Assembly: GCF_048569485.1 (NCBI RefSeq)
Contig: NW_027445228.1
Coordinates: forward strand, 372,001-436,000
DNA: 64,000 nt
DNA from: Anomaloglossus baeobatrachus
Lineage: Eukaryota; Chordata; Amphibia; Anura; Aromobatidae
Direction: 5' to 3'
In this document: positions 44,225 to 57,933 of the stretch, in pieces
How the letters are laid out: the number at the start of each line of letters is the position of its first letter
Position numbering within the stretch: the stretch's first letter is position 1
Made by a program: the position numbers and the translations under genes
The notes under the pieces: model-generated
What the model saw: the letters and a program-made list of their open reading frames with translations, nothing else
Databases searched by the model: none
What the model was told of the DNA's origin: nothing

Positions 44225-45168
44225 TGTCGCCCTGGACAAGCCAGGGGCCACAGGTAACAACACACCCCCACACCCCCAGCAGTTCACACAGACATCCCCA
44301 GTGAGACCTGGTTTCTTCCTCGGGCTCAGACGGACACACCAGGTGGGCGGAGTCAGGAGATGGAGACGCCCACCGAGGAGTTTAGCTGGCCTGAGGCAGG
44401 AAGCAGGCCCAGTCTAGTCCAGGCAGAGAACGAGAGAAGGTCTGCAGGGAGACAGAAGCAGACAGGGGCCTAGGTTGGAGCCTAAGGCCCCCGTGCAGAG
44501 AGTGAGGCAGACGGTAGTGGCCGTCTGCAGGGAGCCGACCAGACAGTTGGTGGAACCGCAGGTAGCCGGGGCTGGGCGTTGGCCCACCGGTACTGAAGCG
44601 GGGAGCCAGCTGGAAACCGGAGCACAGGAGGAGCGTGCACGGAGGTGAAAGGAAGGACTTACACTAACAACCTGGGGTCAGGGGAAAAACACCGCAGCCG
44701 TCTGGGGGACCCGTCCATCCAGCCGTGTGTTTTACCGAGAACTGTGTCATCGTCTCAGGCTGAGTGAGTACCCCCGTGCCGTACGGCACAGCGCTGCCCC
44801 CGCGACCCTGCACCTCGCCAGGCCCCATAGCCCGCCTGCATCATCCATCCCTACCCTCATCACCGGGCCCCGGGACAACCAACCCCCCTACCCACGGAGG
44901 GGAGACATAACAACCAAGCTGCTCCCTGTCACCGCTCCCGGGATCCCCATCTAGAGCAGCGGTGGTGTCACCATTATCACCACAACCGTGGGTGGCGTCA
45001 CGGACAATAAATCCCCAATATCAATCCCCTTTTCACTCACGGGCGAGGAGCGCCGCTCGAGTCCCCGGGATCCGGCAAACCGGTCGAGCCACCACCGAGC
45101 AGCAGCTGCAGCAGCAAGCCAGACCTGAGCAGTGGGAGAGTGCAGCGTCCCCTCCTCCGCCCGCAACA
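44225..45168 (+). mobile_element. Solo LTR, 944 bp
   Basis: Starts TGTCGCCCTGG and ends CCCGCAACA, canonical TG...CA ends, inside the minisatellite. An AATAAA lies at ~45005, just after GGGTGGCGTCACGGAC. A degenerate 4-bp duplication (GGGG/GGTG) flanks it. No internal region is present, so it is a recombined solo LTR. A relative lies at 20559-21490 in the opposite orientation. Confidence 0.8.
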
Positions 45169-45325
45169 GGTGCAGAGCCCGATGTGCGTGGGGGGGTGTG
45201 CAGAGCCCTGTGTGTGTGGGCATGCAGAGCCCTGTGTGTGTGGGCGTGCAGAGCCCGATATGGGGCTGTTATTTCCAATGCTAGAGTGATAACAGGTCAG
45301 TGCTGGCCTGAATACTGACAGCTAA
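45169..45325 (+). repeat. Minisatellite remnant and unique flank, duplicated at 47600-47703
   Basis: Ends with GATATGGGGCTGTTATTTCC and CAGTGCTGGCCTGA, repeated almost unchanged at 47634-47700 before a second copy of the same MITE. Confidence 0.85.
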
Positions 45326-45985
45326 GGCTATCTTCACACTTCCATTGTTTTGCATCCGTCACAATCAGTTGTGTGACTGATGCAATGGATGCGTTGCAGG
45401 TAGTGGCACAACTGATGTGACTGATTCTGCAAAACAACGATCCCTTTTTTTTTTTTTTTTTTACTGTTTAACCAGCGGCCGGCAATTATGAATGATCAGC
45501 TGATCGCTCACAGAAGGCGGCTGCCGGGTGATCAGCTGATCGCTCACAGAAGGCGGCTGCCGGGTGATCAGCTGATCGCTCACAGAAGGCGGCTGCCAGG
45601 TGATCAGCTGATCGCTCACAGAAGGCGGCTGCCGGGTGATCAGCTGATCGCTCACAGTAGCCGCCCGCCGGGCGATCAGCTGATCGCTCACAGTAGCCGC
45701 CCGCCGGGCGATCAGCTGATCGCTCACAGTAGCCGCCCGCCGGGCGATCAGCTGATCGCTCACAGTAGCCGCCCGCCGGGCGATCAGCTGATCGCTCACA
45801 GTAGCCGCCCGCCGGGCGATCAGCTGATCGCTCACAGTAGCCGCCCGCCGGGCGATCAGCTGATCGCTCACAGTAGCCGCCCACCGGGCGATCAGCTGAT
45901 CGCTCACAGTAGCCGCCCACCGGGCGATCAGCTGATCGCTCACAGTAGTCGGCTGATGATTTCTTTGTACGCCTCTGTCCACCCT
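45326..45985 (+). mobile_element. MITE (TAA-flanked at left) with an expanded 36-bp array, right end lost
   Basis: It begins after TAA with GGCTATCTTCACACTTCCAT like the intact member at 47704-48247. The internal GATCAGCTGATCGCTCACAG motif, present two to three times in that member, is here amplified. The other terminus is missing. Confidence 0.8.
45493..45955. repeat. 36-bp minisatellite derived from the MITE
   Basis: About 13 units of TGATCAGCTGATCGCTCACA plus GTAGCCGCCCGCCGGG or GAAGGCGGCTGCCGGG. Because 36 is divisible by 3, several frames stay open on both strands, giving 12-residue repeat peptides that are artefacts. Each unit holds the palindrome TGATCAGCTGATC. Confidence 0.93.
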
Positions 45986-45990
45986 CTTAA

Positions 45991-46640
45991 AGGGGTTATC
46001 CGGCTTATTTTGCCTTTTTTTGTAATTACACTATTGGGCTACATTAGGGCAGGTAAGTAGACAGTAACTCCCTACCTGCCCTGCTGACAGCCCCTCTCCC
46101 CCGGCTCAGAGCGGTCATGTGACCACTGCTGCTGTGATTTTACTGCTTCCTGTGGATGTCAGGACAACAAGTGCAGGAGCTTATGTTCTGCCTTGTCGAC
46201 GGGCATCACAGTCGACGTCATGTAGCCTCCTTGCTGGGCAGGTACAGTGCGTGGAGTCCCCGCCCCCTTTCCTCTGCATCCTCCCACACATTCCCCCGCA
46301 CCCTCCCCACACTCCGTCCTCTCCCCTTCCACTGCGGTGGGGCCCGTGAGCTGGGGGGAAGGCACCTGGTGGTGGCTACCGTGCGGTCACCTCCAGCACC
46401 GGGCCCCCTGCTCAGGTTTGCACGTTCAAATGTATCGGCATCACAGATGTTAATACATTTGAAAGCACAGATGACAGGCAGCACCTCGCTGCTTCTCATC
46501 ACTGTCCCGCTGTCTGCTCTGACAGTTCAGGACAGCGGTGACGTCACTACTGTGCTGATATGTCCCGAGCACAGACAGTGGACGAACGAGGAGCAGCGGT
46601 AGGGACCGAGGAGAGGTAAGTGTGTGTTCCCTACACGGTG
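45991..46640. other. TTAA-flanked repeat start and unassigned sequence
   Basis: TTAA (45987-45990) is followed by AGGGGTTATCCGGCTTATTT, resembling a T2-like left end. A matching right end was not found. The rest to 46640 shows no gene I can support. Confidence 0.4.
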
Positions 46641-47640
46641 GGTGTGGGTATGCAGAGCACCATGTGGGGGGTGTGTGCAGAGCCAGATGTGTGGGGAGGG
46701 GTGCAGAGCCAGATGTGTAGGGGGGTGCAGAACCCTATGTCTTTGGGGGGTTGCAGAGCCCTATGTGTGTGGGGGGTTGCAGAGCCCTATGTGTGTGGGG
46801 GGTTGCAGAGCCCTATGTGTGTGGGGGGTTGCAGAGCCCTATGTGTGTGGGGGGTTGCAGAGCCCCGTATGTGTGGGGGGGGAGCCCGATATGTGTGGGG
46901 GGGGTGTAGAGCCCGGTGTGTGGGGGTGTGTAGAGCCCGATATGTGTGGGGGGGTGTAGAGCCCGGTGTGTGGGGGGGTGCAGAGCCCTGTGTGTGTGTG
47001 TGTGTGTGGGGGGGGGTTGCAGAGCCCGATGTGAGTGTGGGGGGGTGCAGAGCCCGATGTGAGTGGGGGGGGTGCAGAGCCCGATGTGAGTGTGGGGGGG
47101 TGCAGAGCCCGATGTGTGTGTGTGTGGGGTGCAGAGCCCAATGTGTGTGTGTGTGGGGGGGGGTGAGGTGGTGCAGAGCCCGATGTGAGTGTGGGGGGGT
47201 GCAGAGCCCTGTGTGTGTGTGTGTGTGGGGGGGGGGGTTGCAGAGCCCGATGTGAGTGTGGGGGGGTGCAGAGCCCGATGTGAGTGGGGGGGTGCAGAGC
47301 CCGATGTGAGTGTGGGGGGGTGCAGAGCCCGATGTGTGTGTGTGTGGGGTGCAGAGCCCGATGTGTGTGTGTGTGGGGGGGGGGTGAGGTGGTGCAGAGC
47401 CCGATGTGAGTGTGGGGGGGTGCAGAGCCCGATGTGAGTGTGGGGGGGGTGCAGAGCCCGATGTGAGTGTGGGGGGGGTGCAGAGCCCGATGTGAGTGTG
47501 GGGGGGGTGCAGAGCCCGATGTGTGTGGTGGGGGGGTGCAGAGCCCGATGTGTGTGGTGGGGGGGTGCAGAGCCCGATGTGTGTGGTGGGGGGGTGCAGA
47601 GCCCGATGTGTGGTGTGGGGGGGGTGCAGAGCCCGATATG
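46640..47640 (+). repeat. GT-rich minisatellite, second block
   Basis: Units of GTGCAGAGCCCGATGTGAGTG plus a G-run, with GTTGCAGAGCCCTATGTGTG variants in the first part. Same family as 42937-44224. Confidence 0.93.
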
Positions 47641-47703
47641 GGGCTGTTATTTCCAATGCTAGAGTGATAACAGGTCAGTGCTGGCCTGATTACTGACAGC
47701 TAA

Positions 47704-48247
47704 GGCTATGTTCACACTTCCGTTGTTTTGCATCCGTCACAATCAGTTGTGTGACTGATGCAATGGATGCGTTGCAGATAGTGGCACAACTGATGTGACT
47801 GATTCTGCAAAACAACGATCCATTTGTTTTTTTTTTAGTTGTTTTTTTTTTGCTGTTTAACCAGCGGCCGGCTATTATGAATGATCAGCTGATCGCTCAC
47901 AGAAGGCGGGTGATCAGCTGATCGCTCACAGTAGCCGGCAGCCGGGTGATCAGCTGATCGTTCGGCCGCCGAGAGAGACGTTGGTTTGAATAATTAAAGA
48001 CAAAATTTGACCATGCGCAGTGAAATCAAAAGGATTCTGCTGCTCAAAAAAAACGTTAAATGCTGCGTTCTTGCTGCCCGACGTTCCACGACTGATCAGT
48101 CGCACGGCAGATGCAACGCAATGGCATCAGTCACAATCCGCCGCTTATACAAGTCTATGGGAAACAACGGAATCCGCCAAACGGATTGCGTTGTTTATCA
48201 GCGGCAGAATGTGACGTATACTAAATAGCGGAAATGTGAACATAGCC
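47704..48247. mobile_element. MITE, 544 bp, TAA target duplication
   Basis: The ends GGCTATGTTCACACTTCCGT and CGGAAATGTGAACATAGCC are flanked by TAA (47701-47703, 48248-48250). The interior has GCATCCGTCACAATCAG and two to three GATCAGCTGATCG units. Confidence 0.85.
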
Positions 48248-48443
48248 TAATAAGTGTGCAGAGGGAGGGAAGAGGGCGGGGCTGGACAGTGAGGCCGGGC
48301 GGGGCCAGCTCTGACTGTGAGGTTCGGCATAGGAAGTTTTCATGTTTGGTTGAGCTGAAGGTAAATAACCTGTCTGCAGAGAATGAAGGGATAATTCAAG
48401 AGGAAAAAAAGATAGAAAAGAAAAAAAATGTAGAGGTGATTTA

Positions 48444-50296
48444 GGCTACATGCGCACGCTGCGTTTTTGTAGTGTTTTTGACGCGTTTTTTGGTGCAGTT
48501 TTGTTGGCAGAACTTTCGGACCTCTGACTTCCCAGCAAAGTCTATGAGAAGTCAGATTTGTAATGTGCACCTTGCAAGAAAGAATGAATATGCTGCATCT
48601 TTTTTTCACAAACTTTTGACAAAAAAAAACGCTGACAAATAAACTGCGTTTGTTTTTGTCAACATTTGTCACCCATTAAAATCAATGAGGGCATCAAAAA
48701 GGCAAGGAAAATGCATGCTATCAAATTGGTGCATTTTGCATGAGTTTTACGTGCGGTTTTGTCAACAGAAACGCAGCTCACCAATTTAGTTCCAGAATGA
48801 CAAAATCAATGCTGGAGTGAATTTGACATGTCGGTGCCTGTGTTGGTTTCTCTGTCTCTCTTGCGCTCTCTCTCTTTCTCCCCAAGCAGTACATACTCAC
48901 CGATCACGGCTGTCACACTGCTCCCCCGCCTCTCATCTTCTTCCGGACCCGCTCATTAGCCTCATACATTTTGACTCCTCCCCCTGTCTGTAATTGATTG
49001 GTTGCAGTCAGACGAGCCCCCATGCTGAGGGACAGCTGTCTAACTGCAACCAATCACAGCTGCGGTGGGCGTGTCTACATAGAGCGACTCTCTTCAGTGC
49101 TGTACTATCAGCGGAGGAGGACTCAAACTGTGACAGCAAACACCTGAGTGATGGCACCGCTGACACTCGGGTGGTTTTCTGTGACAGCTGGAGGACATCA
49201 GGCTTGAACCGCAGTGAACTGTGATGTCATTGCTGCGACACCCGCCGTACTGCTGGAGCTGTAGCTGTGACGTCAGGAATTCACCCTAGTTCATTCTGAA
49301 AGCTGCGGCTCTGTCCACACTCACAGCTGGCAGCCATGCTGTATGACTGCTATCTGTGACAGGACAGGGATGTAGCAGAGCTGGAAGCCTCGTGGGACCT
49401 CGTGTGGATTACTTTGGACCTCGAGGAGTGTTTTGGGGGTTAATAAAGTGGTGAAAGAAGGTGGCTTTTTTTATGTGATGTGGTGCGTCTCATAGACGCA
49501 TAACATCACTAACCTAGGGCTTAGTGGCAGCTATGGTCTGCCATTAACCCCTTATTACCCCGATAGCTACCGCACCAGGGCAACGGGAAGAGCCGGGTCC
49601 AGCGCCAGAATTTGCGCATCTTATGGATATGCCACTTCTAGGGCGGCTGTGGGCTGCTATTGTTAGGCTGGAAAGGGCCAAATAACGATGGCCCTTTCCA
49701 CCCTAATATTATCAGCCTCCAGTTGTCTGCTGCACCTGGGCTGGTATTAGAAAAATGAGGAGATCTCACGTCATTTTTTTTTTTTTTAATCAAATAATAA
49801 AAAAACGTGTGGGATCCCCTCTATTTTTCATAACTAGCCAAGGTACAGCAGAGAGCTGAGGGTTGCAGCTGCTGCGGTTCCTGTACTGTATCTGAAAAAT
49901 GGGGGGGATCCCATGTTGTTTTTTTTTACCCCCCCCCCCCCAAAACAAAACTAACAAACAGCTAACCAAGCTGGCTATCCCTCTATCAAGCTATTCTATT
50001 ATTTATTTCTATGTATTCTTTCTGTTCTTTCTTATTATCTAATCTATATGTTCTTATTATCTATCCATCTAGATATTCTTTCTATTTTTTACTATTTATC
50101 ATGTATTCTAGCTATCTATCCATTATCCTTTCCTATCATATTTCGTTTCTCCTTCATAAAAAGCTGTGAGAAAAAACGCACTAAAAACGCACCTACATTA
50201 CAAGCGTTTTTGGGACATTTCCAGGCTCACTCTGACAAGGTGCAGTTTTGGTTGCAGTTTGTGTGCAGAAAAAAACTGCAGCGTGCGCATGTAGCC
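48444..50296. mobile_element. Large foldback element, 1.85 kb, TTA target duplication
   Basis: The ends GGCTACATGCGCACGCTGCG and CAGCGTGCGCATGTAGCC are flanked by TTA (48441-48443, 50297-50299). The interior carries the same blocks as 15476-17716: GACTGCAACCAATCACAG around 49037, GTGGGACCTCGTGTGGATTA at 49392, GGGGGTTAATAAAGTGGTGA at 49434, and a GATCCC/ATTTTTCATA region. No transposase. Confidence 0.8.
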
Positions 50297-50299
50297 TTA

Positions 50300-50715
50300 T
50301 ATTACAATACAGCACAGAATAGCTTACAAAAAATGTTTGCGCTTATGTCGGACAACTTTAAAGAAAAAAAAATTGAATAAAACTAATGTACCTCAAAAAG
50401 AAAGCTTTCAAAAATACAACATTGTTGACTAAAACAATTATAAAATGACAGAAAAATAAGCATTAGGGCGTCCAAATTGTGAAGACAATGAAGGAAATCC
50501 TAATGTCATAATGTACCACACTAAGTGGATCCTGTCACGCCTGCTTCTATCCCTGCTGAACTGACTCTGGGGCAGCACGGGCGACATAGGAGGTGTAGAG
50601 GCCATGCATGGATTGGTCTCAGGGGCCACACTGCTCTGGTAGCAGAAGCCTCCATCTAGAACCTTCCACATGACTTTTCCTTCTGTCCGTGACTTTTACA
50701 TTATTTATTTTACAG
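50300..50715 (+). other. Sequence upstream of the zinc-finger exon
   Basis: AT-rich, no other gene seen. It ends in a pyrimidine-rich acceptor (ATTTATTTTACAG at 50703-50715). Confidence 0.5.
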
Positions 50716-50816
50716 CTTTAAAATTCAGGGAAAAGATATGCAGAACGCTGCAGACACAATGGAAAAAGGAGAAATGGATGTGCGGGGTGATGAACAGAGC
50801 AGAGACCTTTCCACAG
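50716..50816 (+). CDS. Upstream coding exon of the C2H2 zinc-finger gene
   Basis: Acceptor TTTTACAG, then 101 nt open in the frame of ...MEKGEMDVRGDEQSRDLST, ending at ACAG followed by donor gtaacc. The acidic GEMDVRGDEQ peptide resembles the exon that precedes the finger exon in amphibian zinc-finger genes. The exon ends in phase 1, matching the start of the exon at 54029, where G plus AT makes Asp. Earlier exons are not identified in the window. An intron of about 3.2 kb, filled with repeats, separates it from the finger exon. Confidence 0.6.
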
Positions 50817-52768
50817 GTAACCCTCCTCAGTGAAGAGTCACTATTAAATAACAAAGAGAACAGTCACATTCCCAGCTGCAAGAAGAAAATAAAGTTACAT
50901 TCTCCCTGCTGCTGCTCGTATACAGTCACTGATGCAGTGCGGGAAACAGTAAGGCTATGTGCCCACGCTACAGGATTTATCGCGGATTTGACGCGGATTT
51001 TGCCGCGGATTTAGCGCGGATTTGCCGAAAATCTGCAGCAGCAGCACTTCCAAGCCATTTCAATGGCATTTTGGAAATGCTGTGCCCATGCTGCGGATTT
51101 TTCCGCTGCGGATTTTGCCGCGGATTTTGATGCGGAACAATCTGCAGCATGTCAATTGTTTGGTGCGGATTTGGTGCGGATTTTCTGTTTTGAATGGGGA
51201 AAAAAAAAAAAATAAAATCCGCATCAAAATCCGCGGCAAATCCGCGGTAAATCCGCGGGTGCGGATTTGCCGCGAAAGTTGCGGATTTTCAGGCAAAAAA
51301 ATCCACAGGGACATTCTAGCGTGGGCACATAGCCTAACACTTATTGCTCACAGGCTGTCAGCCAAGGAACAAGAGGGTTGATTACTGTGCACTCACTATG
51401 TAGTGAGTGGTGACTGTTGCAGTCACCAGCACAGTAGGAGAGGCTGAAAGTGAGCAGCTGCTGGGAGAATGTAACTGCATTTTTTCCTTGCAGACACTGT
51501 GTCACAATCTCTCCGTTGTCTTGGGCGCAGTGAGTGACAATTTTGCCTCTCTATGGAATCAGGGCCATGCCAAGCTGTTAGTTTATTGAGTTACAGCTCA
51601 ACTTTCCAATCTGAAACTGGGAGGTGTTTGGTTTCTTCAGGGGTTCCCTGTTCTGAGTGATTGATCAGTTACTTAGCTGAGTAGTTAATCCCAAAACCAG
51701 GGTATCACGGAGGTGCCGGGGTAACTGGAGAAGAGACACCCCCCTCTCCCCCCGAAACAGGGCCTCAGACTAGGGACTTTGTGCTGTCCCTTATCCCAGG
51801 GGTAGGCTTGATGGTATCCAAGTCTGGACTGCCAGCGTAACACTAACTCCTGTCCAAAACCCTGATCTAACACCCCCTCTCCCCCCCACCGGGAGTGGAG
51901 ATGCAAACCCCACAAAGGATCGCCACAAAGACCGGAATCACAGGAGCATAAACTGAAGGTATCATCTGCAGTAACAAGTAATATCTCAAACCTTAAATAG
52001 GGAGAAGACAGCTGAATAGAAATAAGCCCCGTGAGTCTCAAGGAGCCACAAACCACTCCACAGGACTGGAAAACAGTGTAAAACACTCAGCTGAAGCTGA
52101 GCAACTAATTTCAGGTTGCCTGTGAACAGAGTCCGTCGCCACCGCGGTTCCCTGTGAATGTGGGACTTGGTTATCGTGCTCTGATCTATAGCTGCCAGTC
52201 TTTGGACCTCCTCTGACTATTCATTTGCCCATATCCGCTATCCTCCTGATATTCTGACCCCAGAGCTGACTACGCCTTTGTCTTTCCCCTTAGTTCACGG
52301 CATGCTCTCTTTTGTATTTGACCCCAGAACATTTGATAACCCTGCCTCATGGCTTGTCCGTGCAGTGACTAGCGTCACACACTGTTCTAATAAACCAGAT
52401 AGATATCATTTAAATGCCAGGTACTCAGATTACCACTATATCTGCAGGTAAATAGTGTTTTTGTAGCTGCCAGGTTTTCTTTAACCCCTTCTCGAAATGT
52501 AACATATTATTACATCCTATTACTTCTTGCGGGCTCGGAAGCTGAGTCTCCATTATTGCCGGCAGATGATGTCTATTCAGTTATTCAGTGGAGGTAAGCT
52601 TCACCCACTGCTGTTAACTTTTTGATCTTTGACAGCAGCATTTGCAGCTCGCAGCCTATGGGGTACAATGTTCCACATATCCAACGCCCCCAGCAACATT
52701 TATCATTGGGTGCATATGGGTCGCCATAATAGCTGGGGGTCTGCTAAAGACCCTTTGCCCTATATAAG
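50765..52768 (+). repeat. Segmental duplication, copy 1 (partner 55641-58845)
   Basis: Matches copy 2 in order: the exon end, CAGTCACTGATGCAGTGCGG, GGCTGTCAGCCAAGGAACAA, TGGAATCAGGGCCATGCCAA, ATCACGGAGGTG, TAGCTGCCAGGTTTTCTTTA and GTTCCACATATCCAACGCCC. Copy 1 alone holds the MITE 50953-51334. Copy 2 alone holds 55979-56834 and 57934-58515. Confidence 0.92.
50953..51334. mobile_element. MITE, 382 bp, TAA target duplication
   Basis: The ends GGCTATGTGCCCACGCTACA and GCGTGGGCACATAGCC are flanked by TAA. Copy 2 keeps the empty site with a single TAA (GGGAAACAGTAACACC, ~55791), so the insertion is later than the duplication. Confidence 0.9.
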
Positions 52769-55020
<2,252 letters not shown>

Positions 55021-55073
55021 TCATGAATAGAATGTCTGTTTTAGTTAATATTAATAGACTTTTACTATCTGTT

Positions 55074-55079
55074 AATAAA
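55074..55079 (+). terminator. Polyadenylation signal of the zinc-finger gene
   Basis: AATAAA 54 bp after the stop codon, followed by a T-rich stretch. Confidence 0.6.
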
Positions 55080-55640
55080 GAGTTAATTTTGTCATTACAG
55101 TTTGTACTTTTTATAATGGATCATATACAACTATTCATCTGTTAACACATTTTTTTTAATTTTTGCTGGCCAGAAATTTATTTTTTTTTATAGCCAAGCT
55201 GTACACTTTATTCTTCCATTTGTGTATTGCTTGAATGAGAGCAGAGTCCATTTTGTTAAATCTACACTCCATTTTGTATTCGTGTAAGAGCCTGTGCTGT
55301 GTTTCCCCTGGTGTAATGCAGCAGAGACCTTTGTTTACTTTACATAAGGGCTTGTATAGTTTCAGTTTCTTTAAGTGAAGTTCAGGAATGTGAAACTAAA
55401 AAGTTTATATAGTCTTATATAAATGAGTGACGATGATGTAATCTTTTATTTGTTTGAGACAAAGGGAGAGCTACTCCTGATACTTTATTGTCTCATAGGG
55501 GGGGTCTCTAATATATACATATGTACCGCCCCCGTTTCAGCAGCGGGGCTGCTCGGATCCGGATCCGCGGTGGATCGAGAGGTTTCTGGACCCAGGGGTC
55601 GCGTGGTCAGTCGAATTGAAAGGGGGGGTATGTACAGGGG
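55080..55640. other. Spacer downstream of the zinc-finger gene
   Basis: Nothing coding is seen. A GC-rich patch at 55530-55625 (CAGCAGCGGGGCTGCTCGGA; GGATCCGCGG) is unusual for the surroundings and borders the duplication breakpoint at ~55641. Confidence 0.5.
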
Positions 55641-55693
55641 AAAAGGAGAAATGGATGTGCGGAGTGATGAACGGAGTAGAGACCTTTCTACAG
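55641..55693 (+). pseudogene. Orphan copy of the upstream zinc-finger exon
   Basis: AAAAGGAGAAATGGATGTGC ... encodes GEMDVRSDERSRDLST and ends with the same phase-1 donor (CAG/gtaacc) as 50816. The 5' half of the exon is lost at the duplication breakpoint, and no finger exon follows before the window's other elements begin. Confidence 0.65.
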
Positions 55694-55978
55694 GTAACCC
55701 TCCTCAGGGAAGAATCACCATTAACTAACAGTCACACTCCCAGCTGCAAGGAGAAAATGAAGTTACTCGTATACAGTCACCGATGCAGTGCGGGAAACAG
55801 TAACACCACTCACAGGCTGTCAGCCAAGGAACAAGAGGGTTGATTACTGTGCGCCCACTACCTAGTAAGTGGTGACTGTTACAGCCTCTCCCACTGTGCT
55901 GGTGACTGGATGTGAGCAGCTGCTGGGAGAAAGTATCTGCATTTTCTCCTTGCAGTTACTGTGTCACAATCTCTACAC

Positions 55979-56834
55979 TATAATAAAGATAATAAACTGC
56001 ACACTAACCACTATAAAAGTATAAACATGAATAATGGTAAAGCATTACTGCTATAGGGATACTATGAACAATGAAAAATACCTTTAGCTATCTGGAAACA
56101 ATGAAATACATGAAAACTGGTATTGCAGAACTGCTATGAATATTTGAAAGTAGGAGAGATGTTTAGCAAATGTATTGATCAATGCAAATGAGCCCGAAAA
56201 CCAAGGACAAGGTAATCTCTAATTTTTCAGCAACCTAATCTGGTAGTAGGGCGGGGTTCTCAGTCAGAAGAAACTGCATGCTAATCAGAAAAAAGACTGA
56301 CTGGAACACCTATATGTGCATTATAGTATTTGTATTTTTGAGCTAGCACCTAATTCACACACAGGTGTTCCAGTCAGTCTTTTTTCTGATTAGCATGCAG
56401 TTTTTTCCGACTGAGAACCCCGCCCTATTAACAGACTCTATTCATGGTCCTATATAGCCAGGAGCCTGTCTGCCCATACTTGCAGATTTTAATAGCACAT
56501 AGAGAGGCATTGAAGTTAGGTTGCCGAAAAATTAGAGATTACCTTGAGGTTGGTTTTCGGGCTCACTTGCATTGATCAATACATTTGCTAAACATCTCTC
56601 CTACTTTCAAATATTCATAGCAGTTTTGCAATACCATTTTTCATGTATTTCATTGTTTCCAGATAGCTAAATGTATTTTTCATTCTTCATAGTATCCCTA
56701 TAGTAGTAATGCTTTACCATTTTCATGTTTACATTTTTATAGTGGTTTGTGTGCAGCTTATTATCTTTATTATAGTCATGTATTTCTGAGCTAGCACCTA
56801 ATTCTCACATACAGGTGTTCCAGTCATTCTTTGT
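55979..56834. mobile_element. Foldback element, ~856 bp, with an 8-9 bp target duplication
   Basis: ACAATCTCT stands on both sides, and copy 1 keeps the empty site (CACAATCTCTCCG, ~51507). The arms match through GCATTACTGCTATAGGGAT, GATCAATGCAAATGAGCCCG and their complements. The centre is a second palindrome with TGGAACACC and GAACCCCGCCCTA words. An 8-9 bp duplication suggests hAT-type integration. Confidence 0.8.
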
Positions 56835-57933
56835 TCTGATGAACAATCTCTCCGCTGTCTTGGACGCAGTGAGTGACAATTATGCCTCCGTATGGAATCA
56901 GGGCCATGCCAAGCTGTTAGTTTGTTGAGCGACAGCTCAGCTGTCCAATCTGAAACTGGGAGGTGCTTGCTATCTTCGGGGCTCCCTGTTTTGAGTGATT
57001 GATCAGTTACTACTCAGCTGAGTAGTTAGTCCCAAAACCAGGGTATCACGGAGGTGTTGGGGTAACTGGAACAGGGACCCCAGAAACTGGTCCTCAGACT
57101 AGGGACCTTGTGCTCTCTCTTATCCCAGAGGTAGATTTGATGGTATCCAGGTCTGGACCGCCAGCAAAACCCTAACTCCTTTCCAAACCCTGATCTAACA
57201 CCCCCTCATCGAGAGTGGAGATGCAAACCCCACAAATACCACAGACACAGGAAAAAAACAAAACTCATACCCACTGCACACAAAGGAGAGACAATACATG
57301 TATGGGAGGGAATAAAGTATAAGGAAAGAAGTAAATGAACAACGGGGAACTTCCACTCCACTCAAACAGTAAACTACTGGTTACCAAGAATAGGATCGCC
57401 ACAAAGACCGGAATCACAGGAGCATAAGCTGAAGGTATCATCTGCAGTAACAAACAGACTCACAAACCTTAAATACGGAGAAGACTGAATGAATAGAAAT
57501 TAGCCCCCTGAGTCTCAAGGAGCCACACACCACTCCACAAGAATTAACTCCTGCAGGACTGGAAAGCAGTTGAAAAGACTCATCTGAGGCTGAGCAACTA
57601 AGATCAGGTTGCCTGTGAACAGAGTCCGCCGCGGCGGCGGCATCCCGTGAGTGTGGGCCTGAACACCACATGACACTGGGCCTCGGTTATCTGTGCTGTG
57701 TTCTGATCTATAGCTGCCAGACATTAGACCTCCTCTGACCATCCATTTTCCCTGATCCACTATCCTCCTGGTATTCTGACCCCAGACCTGACTACGCCTT
57801 TGTCTTTCCACTTCGTTCACGGCATGCTCTCTTTGTGTCTGTCCCTGGAACGTTTGGTAACCCTGCCTAACAGCTTGTCCGTGCAGTGACTAGCGTCACA
57901 CACTGTTCCAATAAACCAAATAGATATCATTTA

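Noticed and set aside
42608-44339. Long His/Thr/Pro-rich (minus) and Cys/Val-rich (plus) open frames
   Set aside because: They arise from the GT-rich minisatellite; every frame reads through because of base composition and unit length.
45461-46060. Open frames on both strands with a 12-residue repeat (DQLIAHSSRPPG; VSDQLIARRAAT)
   Set aside because: The unit is 36 bp, divisible by three, so frames stay open without selection.
46119-46602. Short open frames in a GC-rich segment
   Set aside because: No domain, no splice context; lies between a TTAA-type repeat start and a minisatellite.
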